Shown piece after piece: positions 45,901-56,100 of a DNA stretch of 64,000 nucleotides. Every line of letters begins with the position of its first letter. The stretch's first letter is position 1. The notes under the pieces were generated by a model, which worked only from the letters and a program-made list of their open reading frames with translations, did not search any database and was not told the DNA's origin. The position numbers were made by a program, and so were the translations under genes. Source of the DNA: Mesaphorura yosii (Eukaryota > Arthropoda > Collembola > Poduromorpha > Tullbergiidae); contig WIXG01000153.1 of assembly GCA_009869945.1 (NCBI GenBank), positions 62,001 to 126,000 on the forward strand. Direction: 5' to 3'.

Positions 45901-48724
45901 TAGAAAACATGGGTTAGAGACATATTTTCCAAGAGAATTTAAATTATTTCCTTCGGACGTGTATCGCCAACAGATATTGATTTTCCTCAATTCAAAATTT
46001 AGTTCCCCCTTCGCGTCATATTACTGATCAAAATCAAACCGGTGTTCCCTCCTTCCAAATATTTCCGCTTGTCGAAACGTTTGTGCGGAAAACTCATTAT
46101 TTATTCAAGCACCGCGAGAATTTCACTAAAGTCAAGTGGTTTTGTTCTTAATCACATGTACAACATGACTAAGAAAGTCACAATGTTTTATTAATTCATA
46201 AACTCACAATGCTCCACGCGCGACCAAGCCCTCCACATTCTCCGCGTCAATACTAATAGCTTTGTTCAGGCATTGGAATGCTTCCGTGTAATTGCCACTC
46301 TTAAAATATCGAATTCCTTCTGCCACACTTCCATGAGCCCATTTTCCATTCTGAATTCGTCGTAGTTCCTTAGCCATTTCTTTGACAGGAAAGACTCCGC
46401 TAGAAGCAAACAGTAGAGAGATCGTAATTCGGATTCGAAATATCGCGTCTATTCCTGACTCCTTTATACCTTAATCCGGCCATGAGGGTACTTTTGTGAT
46501 TCAAGATACCCATGCAAGAAGCAAGATGAATTATGTTATTTGGGTTTCTGAATCCAACACTTTTCTCCAGTAATTCTTCGTATGAATTCTTATCTCCCGA
46601 TTCCCTTGCACCTCTTTCACGGACGGCGAGACTAAATTCAATTATGACATGCGTCGTAAGCATAGAGCGAGTTAAAGTAAAACAATTTAATGAGATGCGT
46701 TAACGTACGTGTATTCTGACGGCAATTCATGCTCAAAAATCAAACCAAGTTGATATGAATGCAATAATTCCGGTGACAGCAAGTTTCCTTTCATTCCAAC
46801 AACTAATCTTTCACTTTCTGGGCTAACTTTCAGAATCTCGCATCTGACAAAATCTCCTGCTGCATAAATGCGGTTTGGATTCTTAGGATCAATCGGTGGG
46901 ACCAGTTGATTGGTCGGGCAAAATGCTTGAATTCCCAGGTCATCGAGAACCAAACCTCGACCTCCTTCCATACATATAACCTTGAGGTGAAGCCCAGGAA
47001 CAGTTTTGGATGTCAATGATGCGATTAAAATTTCGCCTTCGCGGACAGTCTAAGAAAGAAGGCCGTTGAAGATGTTACGCGTATTCTTAATTGCATTTTT
47101 GAGACTCTTACGTTAAAGAAGTGCTTCCTTCTTGCTGCGGGATCCAGAGGAAGAAAGAAGTCCAGAGCCGGAACCACTCCGTAATGATCTACGGTGATGC
47201 ACCACAGTATTAAATTAAGGTGTGCAAACTTCAACCTAATTTACGATATTGATATTATTATATAAACCTTGTGTCGTCCGATGAGTGCCCTGCTCGTCCT
47301 TCAGTGGAATTTCTTCAGTGCTAAGTGGCCGAAACAGCAGTTCTCCTTTGCTTGAAGTAAATTCGTTCAACTTTTGACGCAAATTACCACCAGATCTAAC
47401 CACAAAATTGACAACAATTCTTAACCTCCTCAGTACCAAGTGCGTCAACCCCACGTACTTTCTAAGGACACGCCATGGCCCAGGTACGTCAGTCACGTAT
47501 GCCAACAATCTGCCTTCTCAGCCAAAGTACGTCATTGTCACGTATCCCAAAAAGCACCACTAGTGGCCCAGGACTACGTGACTGTCACGTAGTCCTTAAA
47601 ATTTTTATATTTAGCTTTAAATTGAAGATTATCGTCAGAATTTGATAAGTGTGAGCGCTGCTGTTTACGAAATTGCTTTCTGCTCACAATCATCGACAAT
47701 TCAACGCGGTCCGTTTAAGTTAAGCAATCCGAAGAACACTCTTACTAAGATATTGTGATAGTGCCACAGCCGCTCCTTCATCAACCTTTCATATTCACCA
47801 CTGACTCCCCAGTCTGCAACCCCATACACGGACATGACCGACTTCTCACTTCTAATGAAGAAACTATTATGCCAAATTTTAATATAATTCTATTATATCC
47901 ACGAGAAACCTTGCTTCCGTTCTAGTATTTAGTTCTTGTAACCGTCTCAGTTTACTTTGGTTAACCGACATGCCAAATGCAGAATTCTAATACTGGTGCA
48001 TTGAAAGAATTCTTACGGGCTGGAGTAGTTGCTTGGTGTTTTCCTGATAACGGCAATCAGTGAACGTGACCGTGATTGTAGCTGGACCATGGTCACCGTC
48101 ATGTGATTATGCTGCTTGGGCTATTATTGTTGTTCACTTGAAATCTTAGCCGTAGCGAAAAGGTTAAGGTTAAAGATACCGCGTCGCATCGGAACATTTC
48201 GTTGGCGAACTTTGTTGCTTAAGATTAACACAACATAAAACCTATCTTATCTAAAAACTTAACTCTGACTATCTGCTGGAGAAATACACCAGCAGGTTAC
48301 CAGCCCAGCTCATTCAAACTTTTGGGCATTGATGCTTGATTCCAGCTGAAGGTCTTTCAATACTTTCAAAGAAATATTTCAGCCAAAAGGTAGCATAGAA
48401 AAAACTAGTTTCGTTCATTCAAGGTCATGCCTTTAGACTACAAATGTCCGCATTCCACAATTCCAATTCTAAGCTTGTCGAGCTTAACATAACATCAAAA
48501 TCAAGGCTGATATGAATTGAGAACTCATTCATGATTGAAATATTGCCTTACCCTGCACCACTCGCTTCATGTTTCTGGCTCCCGTATCCTGAATATCCAC
48601 CATTGTCACTAACATTTCTTCGACTATCACCCCAGTTGTCTTCTTTGAATCTGCTACTTTCATCTCTGCTCTTGTTCTTCAAAATTCCTTTTGGCAGAGC
48701 AGGTATTGTTCTATGAGAGTCCAT
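42985..48724 (-). CDS. Ttc14: TTC14-like protein (S1 domain, TPR repeats, RS/RGG-rich tail)
   Basis: Large nuclear-type protein of the TTC14 family, whose function is poorly known; S1, TPR and RS parts suggest an RNA-linked role (inference). Fifteen exons: 48724-48552, 47395-47268, 47188-47112, 47049-46709, 46631-46470, 46399-46208, 45890-45768, 45666-45188, 45110-44849, 44753-44544, 44450-44364, 44286-43834, 43744-43574, 43451-43340, 43236-42985; 1073 residues, all phases agreeing. Residues about 125-240 ([12 protein letters not shown] onward) hold the S1-like domain. TPRs follow at about 300-425, with [17 protein letters not shown] and [20 protein letters not shown] matching TTC14 closely. 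The tail is Lys/Ser-rich, then RS repeats, an RGG block ([19 protein letters not shown]) and more RS. The first exon ([15 protein letters not shown]) is assigned from phase match across a 1.16-kb intron and is the least certain part. Confidence 0.87.
47440..47596. repeat. Four-unit array of palindromic ACGT elements, period about 45 bp
   Basis: Units at about 47440, 47484, 47527 and 47574 each read roughly TACGTCA, 2-4 bases, CACGTA (first unit TGCGTCA, last TACGTGA). The cores are 43-47 bp apart. Flanks also recur: GGCCCAGG before units 2 and 4. The last unit is a perfect hairpin: AGGACTACGTG (47570-47580), loop ACTGT, CACGTAGTCCT (47586-47596). The array lies in the first intron of the TTC14-like gene, 45-200 nt from the exon 2 acceptor. 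It may be a diverged minisatellite or an array of bZIP/bHLH-type sites. Confidence 0.6.
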
Positions 48725-50125
48725 TTTGCACTAGTACAATGATGATAGCAAATAGCAAATAGCAAATGTGTAACACAGAAGTTTGGAAGTTTAACCAGTC
48801 AATCCTCCTCGTCGATTAGTATCATCTAAAAGTGAGAGAGAGCAAAATAAAATCGGAGGTCAAACTAAGCACTGAAGCACGAGTTCAGTGCTTATGAAAT
48901 TACTTACATTGCCGGCCTTTAATTATGAACCACTTACCTCCACTAGAAAGAGTAGGAAACATTTGATGCACAATCCACATCCTCAACCAATATCTGGTAT
49001 TTTTGCCAATCTTCGGCCGACGATTTAGATTTCTTTTTAAATATTTGATTGATTGTTCATAAATCAAATCGGCAAGTCAGGAGTCACATTTAACTTTAAA
49101 GTTGTGGTCTATGGTTTAAGATACCCACGCTGGGCAGTGCCGTCCTTGTGTCTTTGTGACAGAGTTTACTACTGCCGTTGTAAGCAATAAAGGAATTTTT
49201 TATGGACACCTTTGCTTGTGCAAGCATCATGCCTTTAGCTTTTAGCCTTTTAAATTGAACAGGACAGAATGGAGAGGAGTTTTTATTGTGGAAGGATGAG
49301 CCAATAGTGGAAAAGTGACCGTTGAAGAAATGTTTTGAATTTTAAAATAGTGCAACCGAAAACAAGCGAGAACTTTGTTCCATCATACAACCGTGCCTGC
49401 AGTCTCGTCCAGTCTCCCGTCGTCGGTTCATCGTCCTTCGTCCATTTAATTAGAATTATCGCATTTTAGGCTAATTAGTAAGGAAAAATTAATATAAGGA
49501 ACTTATTCAAGTGCAAGTCTGGATCTCCACGATTAGCATTTCCTCCGTCAAATCTTCTACAAGCATCACAAGCAAACTTCCCCAAGCGTCTCCATTCCAT
49601 TCACCCATAGCAGCATCGCTCGCAACAAGTTCGTCGATTTGGAGTTTGGAAAGCAACAATTTACTTCAAGACAGGGTCACGGCAGACGAGCAGTGAAGGC
49701 GGTGAAAGGCGCTTCAAGAACCAAGTCAATCGTGTACAACAACTGCAATTACCCGCCCGACTGTGTTTGGCTTTGACGAAGCTGGTTTTGTGCCGCAATC
49801 AATCATTCATTAATCAACGTGACTATCTGATAAGTCTTCGATCAGTGAAATCCATGTAAAAATTCTGTTTAGACACGACGCACGTGTCTTAGCGTTTTTT
49901 ATTCATTCTATTTGCAATCACATCTGTCGAATTTGTATTTTTTCTAGTACTTCTTAATTCTGCCCGTGTAAAGCATAAGTTTCGTGATCAGTTTTCAGAC
50001 TTGTAGTTGTTGTTTCTTCAGAAGTTTTAAAGTTAGTATTGATTCTGTATATTTTATTTATTCAAGTTAGTATAACTCTTATTGACACTAACTACTAGTT
50101 GGAACTCCTAACAAAACCATTCAAG
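48725..50125. promoter_or_regulatory. Divergent interval between the TTC14-like gene and cyclin B3
   Basis: The 1.4 kb between the two start codons must contain both promoters and the 5' UTRs. It carries a three-copy AGCAAAT-type tandem near 48748-48770. No reading frame looks conserved. A cyclin B3 leader intron is possible, but I could not define one. Confidence 0.4.
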
Positions 50126-51915
50126 ATGAATAGACAGGTTAGCAAGAACCAATCAAGAGGAGTAGGAGGCATGATGAAGCTCGTCGGAGCAAAAAGGAAG
50201 GCTGAAGTTTCGCCCACCAAGAAAGATGAGTCTAAGAAGAGATCGGGTCTTGGGGACATCACTAATGTTAACAAAACTAAGATGACTTTGCGCAGTAGCT
50301 TAACTAAAGGGGACGACGCCGAAAAGGATTCCAAGAACAAGAAGCCCAACAAGACATCCATTCCTAAGCCATGCCCGCTACTAAAATCGAAACCTCCAAA
50401 ACAACAAGACGCCATTACCAGCCCTTCGACATTGAACAAGAACCTTGGCGTACCACATCACGAAAATTATGCTTCACAATTGGAGACGGAGCAAGTTTCC
50501 GCATATGCACAGCTATCAGCAATTCAGTTGGCCGATCTGAAGGAGAAGCAGGAAGAATCCCTCTACTCGACTGCAATCCAGACGCCAGATCCCGCGAGGT
50601 ATTACATTCATATTCGAGAAATAATGAATGCTGTTCATGTTTTGTCGTTCTAAAATTAATTGATTGTTTTAAGCAGCGAGGAAGCTGTTGCAGCTTTGAA
50701 TGAGAAGAACGCGGAACTGAACGGAATATTGGGGGCTCAGGAAGATGAAAATACTTATGATTTTGACGCTGAATGTGGAAACGATATAGTTCAAGTTGGT
50801 TGTTATGCTGCGGACATCTTTAAATATTATAAGCAGAGAGAACTCAAGTTTCCTGTTGCAAAGTACTTGGACAAGCAAAAGGAGTTAAATAAACACATGC
50901 GCATGATTTTGGTGGATTGGATGGTTGAGGTTCAGGTAAGTTCTGGAGATTCCAGGTTACAGCTCCTCAATGTAGTCATTAAGTAATCAACTTAGAAATA
51001 TGAGTTGTGACCATCCACTTCATTTTTAGGAAAACTTTGAACTGAACCATGAAACACTTTATCTTGGCATAAAGATGGTGGACTTGTTTCTTGGGAAAGT
51101 CGGAGTGGCCCGGGAGAAATTACAATTGGTTGGAGCAACGGCTGTCTACATTGCTTCGAAATTCGATGTGAGTTAAATATTGGCCTCGATTTTCGTTATA
51201 GGAGGTGGAATCGAGATGTTATTAACTTCACGCATAATCCCCCGATTTGAATGTCTGAATGTTTGCAGGAAAGGAGTCCACCACTCATTGACGACTTTTG
51301 CTACATTTGTGACGACGCATACACAGGCAAAGACATTGTGAGAATGGAGGCTAAAATCCTTAAAACACTTGGCTACGACATTGGAATGCCTTTGTCGTAT
51401 CGTTTCTTGCGTAGATACGCTCGGGTATGATGTCCAACATTTTAAACTAAAATAGCTGCTAGGCGATGGTAATAGCAATTTGATCCGTTTAAACTTTAGT
51501 GCATTAAGTTGGACATGGAGCCATTAACATTTGCCCGTTACATCCTGGAAACCGCGCTCTTGGAATACGATCTTGTCGATGTTCGTGATTCAATGATGGC
51601 TGCTTCATGTTTACTTTTGGCATTGACTCTGAAAGGAACAAACAATGCATGGACTCCGGCCCTGGTTCATTACACCGGCTACACCTTACAGGACTTGTTC
51701 GATTTGACTTATCGCATTCACAATATGCTTGGAAACATTCCTGCTCAGTTCAAAACTATTAAAGCCAAGTACTCGCACAAGTAAGTAAAGTGACGCACCA
51801 CGCGTCCCAGAATATCGGAATTGCCAGAGCAAGAGATTAACTTTATTTTGTGAATTGCAACAGGGTATTCTTCGAGGTGGCCAAGATTCCTATCCCGGAG
51901 ACTCTGGAGTTGTAA
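50126..51915 (+). CDS. CycB3: G2/mitotic-specific cyclin B3
   Basis: Regulatory partner of Cdk1 in mitosis and meiosis, degraded through the anaphase-promoting complex. Exons 50126-50598, 50677-50935, 51030-51167, 51269-51424, 51500-51780 and 51864-51915 give 452 residues. A canonical destruction box RSGLGDITN lies at residues 39-47. The N-terminal half is Lys-rich and disordered. The cyclin box starts near residue 205 and contains MRMILVDWMVEVQENFELNH, the segment that separates B3 from other B cyclins, then GATAVYIASKFDERSPP and FCYICDDAYTGKDIVRME. The C-terminal fold includes TFARYILETALLEYDLVDVR. The small last exon encodes VFFEVAKIPIPETLEL. AATAAA is at 52199-52204. The neighbouring TTC14-like gene is divergent and the secreted-protein gene convergent. 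No degeneration is seen; identification is firm. Confidence 0.96.
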
Positions 51916-52198
51916 TTTTATCAAATAACTGGCAAGACTGTTAAGACGATGTACGATACACTCTCAATTTCACTTTTCAATTCCAACGACGCCCATTGTA
52001 TTTAATTGAATAATGACAGTTTCTGATTGTGAGTAAGGATTACATAACAGTTTCAACAACAAACAACGTGAAAATGCTCGTGAATGTAAAATATAATAGT
52101 GTTAATGTTATATAAAATAAGTAATTCTAAAATGGTCAACAATACAATTCAATAACAAAGAAGATTTAACAACATCAACATTTTGTTTGATTTTGATG

Positions 52199-52204
52199 AA
52201 TAAA
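52199..52204 (+). terminator. Poly(A) signal for cyclin B3
   Basis: AATAAA 284 nt after the cyclin B3 stop codon and 69 bp before the stop of the convergent gene on the other strand. Confidence 0.6.
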
Positions 52205-52272
52205 TCAAAGACTATTATAAATATGTAGGGACTGTAGGTTTAGTCGAGTATTTTAAGTGGTGGTTCACTAGT

Positions 52273-53140
52273 TCAGTTTCCGAGAAGCTTGCCAACTTTC
52301 TCAACCAGCGTGTACTCACAGTTTGGATATTTGGCAACGCAGTCGTCTTGCTTGTCTCCGCTGGTCATCGCGTCTCTGTACAAGTCCATGCTGCGCATGC
52401 GGTTCCTGTTGAACGAAGAAAGTAACCGTTAATATCTGAGCCATTGCTACTGAGACTAAAGTCTGATGTCTTACCTGAAGAAGTTTGAAGCATAGCCGAA
52501 AACCTTGTTGCGTCCCGCAGCCTGTTCCATTTCGCAGGCGACTCGCTTTCTGCATCCTTCTCCCGAGATTTTCATGACTGCAAAAGTGGTGTCCACGTAG
52601 TCGATGGAGTTGAGGACTCTGGAGAGCACTCCGCCGTCCTTGAACGCTTCGTAGTAGGGCGAGCTTGAGCGTCCCCAGCCGTCCTGGTCACCGCCGAGAA
52701 GTGGAGAGAGCAGGAGGTAGACGAGACCACCGAAAGCAGCCAAGACGAGGAGGTTGAGAACGAGAGCGACTGTATCTGCCAAAGCTGGGTACTCTCCTCC
52801 TTTTTGATTCGAATTGTTGGATGGAATATGCAAAGAAATTAGCTCTGTAGTAATTACGAGAGTGCTTTTCTCATGTATGCGATATGAAAGTCAGTCAAGG
52901 GCTCCAACAGCGCTGAAGGAGAGTAGTGCGTATGTGTAGCCTACCTTGTCCGTAGCCTGCATCGTAGCCACCACCACCGCCGCCACTGTGTCCCGATCCA
53001 TGAGTCACTGTCAAGATCTCTGGCTTCTGGTTATGCGTTCCAATTCCGAATCCTGAGCGCTTGGAGACGGAGGTTCTCGTCTTGGTTGCCGCAGACGCAG
53101 CGGCGATGCAAAGCACCGTCACGAATAAAATCTTATTCAT
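52273..53140 (-). CDS. Unrecognised small secreted or membrane protein with a Gly-rich spacer
   Basis: I do not recognise this gene. Minus-strand exons 53140-52945, 52844-52475 and 52405-52273 give 232 residues with matching phases. The start at 53140 gives a clear signal peptide (MNKILFVTVLCIAAASA). It is followed by a basic, possibly processed segment (KRSGFG), then a Gly/His stretch (HGSGHSGGGGGGYDAGYGQG). A strong hydrophobic segment at about 90-112 (TVALVLNLLVLAAFGGLVYLLL) looks like a membrane helix. The C-terminal 115 residues carry two cysteine pairs, CRKRVACEME and CVAKYPNCEY, a layout seen in unnamed arthropod extracellular proteins. Exon 2 has a second in-phase acceptor ending at 52800 that would remove 15 residues. 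Real coding status is well supported by splice phases; function is unknown. Type I membrane topology is inferred. Confidence 0.8.
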
Positions 53141-56100
53141 TTTGCCTAAAGATTTCAAGAAGACTGGGTGAAAAGGTGAAATTTAAGCTCTTATCTCGAG
53201 GAGCAAGCGAAATTCTGGAATCTGGAGGTTCCCGAAACTTGCAGGAATTTTAGGGTTTTGCACACAAACTGCCACAAAACTCATTCAGACTGAAGGCTTC
53301 AATCGCTTAGCACCATCAACCGTGATGTGCGTGCTGCCTGACACGTTGAAATCAACTGACTGACCTCAACATGAAAAATAGAAAGATTTGATACATTTGA
53401 TGATTTTTCCAAAGGTTGCATTTTCGTAAGTGTTGAAGAGGTTAACTATTAAGTTTAATACCACCTTGCAGGGTGGATGTGCATTGTGTCGGAAAAAATT
53501 CCTCAACCGCGATGCTGATGCACCTGAACTTGAACATTGTTAATTACGCCAGCACGCTGACCTACTAATTTTTCAGATCATCTTGTGTACACTTCTCGTA
53601 GCGCAGCCAAGTTCATTTTGATGAAAGATTCGGCATCTTGGCGACTTGGCGCGTGCACGTCTGGCGTTTTAATTGCCGAAACATTGAAATAAAATCATAC
53701 TTTTGTTAAATGGCCAGAAATATTTTTGCGCATTCGCCGTCGATGAAGTTGTAAATGCTGGCAACAAAGTTACACTTGAAAACTGTTAAACGAGCTTCCT
53801 TTTTACGTTTGAGAAGTAATTTAGGTCACCAATTTTGTACAATAACAAGAGCCTGATGTGTGGCTTGGATGGTCATATCAAGCGGAGGAAAGCAAGATCA
53901 AGATGAGATGTGAGGCTAAATAGCAATGCAAGTGCTAAGCGTGGTGCTCCGTTGCGGTATAACGTGACACGTAATTATTAATCAAACTTGACTTGGTAAG
54001 GTAAAGTAAAGAAAAGGCTCGTATTTTCTCATCTCTGATGTGCTCGTATCGACTCGCATGCATGCTTGGCTTGTGGAAGAAGATTCAAGTTAATGATATC
54101 ATGGCTTTAAACCCGGCCATATCAAAACTTGTCAAACAGGAAATATTCGAGAAGACTTTTTCGCCTGTATGAGTGCAGGTGCATAAACACACTACATGCG
54201 CGGGCAAGTTAAACAGTCACCTACTAAACTACAATCTCATTCAGTGGCCATCGCCAAGATAATCTATGCGCCTATGTTTGTGGACTACATAGAACCAGAT
54301 TCATGACATTTAAATTAAGGCCTCACAACATCCTTGCTAATTAACGGTTGACTTTTAATTGGTGTTCTACCAAATGCCGAATTCCGCCCTGCTTTCCATT
54401 TCGATCTCAACCCAAACTGGGCCTCGCACCTTTCGATTCGAGCCAATCCGAGTACTTTACAGCAATCCAAATAGGTTGGACGATAAAGTTCTAGGTTCTG
54501 AGTGGAAACACTGTGGTACCTATTTCTATGTGCCTGGTAGACGGTAAAGGTGGAGCGCATAAGCACCGAAGGTGGCTATTGCTGCTTACTAGCAATAAAT
54601 CTCAACCACAGCAAAAGATTGTCCTCAGATGCACCGGATTGATTGAGATTGAGACACAGCAAACGCAGAATAATTCCAAATACGAGTCGAATGGTAGAAA
54701 GTTGAAGGATTGAATGCAGCTATGCACAGAATTCTCTCCGAAGTGAACAACACACTCGTAGACTCACTGTTCCAGTAGCTTGCTTTAGGGAAACCCGAAT
54801 CCAGAATTCCAGACGCTCACGCCCGATTTCACCAGACACCGGTAATTAGGAAAAGACGAAAATGTACCAACCTTTTGTCGAATCCAGCTGTGATGCTGAG
54901 ACACTGACTTATGCGCTGAGAAATTAATTAGGGCAACGGTAACTGACGACTGAATCAATGAAAGTATTGCGCAAGTGTTTTTATATGAGCAAGGTAAAAG
55001 GGTAGGCAAAGTGAGCAGTTATCAGCTAGAATCAAGTAAAAGCAGACGACAGACGCGGCACGGCCACAGCGCCCACCTTCCGAAGGGTTCCCCGAGAGGA
55101 AATGGACCCCCACTACAGCAGCTGCAGCGTAGCGAGCTGAGGGAACAACGATGCTTGGGAGACGAGTCAGATAGCTTTCACTCTTTTCTTATCTTGTCTC
55201 ACGTACAGGTGGACGGCGGCCGTCGACCAATGAGCGCCAGCGCAGATCTCAGCATGGTCAAGCTGAGTTCTTGCCTTGCCGAGCCAGTTAGCACCAAAAG
55301 TGACCTCACATCAGGGGAACATCGCTACGCGGTGTGATGCTTTCATGTGTAAATCTTTCAGGTATCCTCGAACGCAAAAAGAGTGTTTTTTGCCATTTAC
55401 TTTCCATCCGCCCAAAACTTGAATCTCACCTCAAAACCTTCTTTCTGAATTTATTATTTACGTTTGTTAAATCGTCATTAATATTCATATCATATTGCAT
55501 TGTATCAAGTTGTGGCGGTAGTGGCTTTTGGCCGCATGAGAAAATGTGCAGGCTGGCTCCTACATTCACTTCCTCTCATTTCTCTCTCGTCCATTGTGCA
55601 TGGTTAACTTTACTCAGCCACCAACCTCAAAGCCTAGTTTTAATTCTTTTATTGCTTGCTTATTAACATACCAGACAGAAACAAGAACACGCACATGTCT
55701 CGCAAGGGCAGTTCCTTTTCTTGTGCACGAGACATCCGAATTGCGCTTCCTTACAATTTGCACTTCTGCACGCGATGATTTTACCTCAATTCCAGGCTGG
55801 CGTTCGCCTGAGTTAACGATTGGATTGACGAAAACCAAATTCATCGCGGATGTGTAGCCAGTATCATGCAATTTAAACCTTAGCCCAATTTTAGCCAATT
55901 CTAGAAAATGTCCGTTAAATGGTGAATGAAAGTATTGAAATGGCTTATTAAAAAGTTGTTCAGGAATAAATGCCAGGTTAATCTCCCTAATTTCCTAATG
56001 GAGTAACAAATTGATTTTGGTTTTGCGTGCATTTTACTTTGAGTTATACCTGCAGTCCATCTGGCAAACTTTCCCTGCACTTGAACTTGTTCTAATGACA

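Noticed and set aside
50371..50703. 110-codon second frame in cyclin B3 exon 1
   Set aside because: Shifted frame of the Lys-rich N-terminal exon; the frame with the destruction box splices correctly into exon 2.
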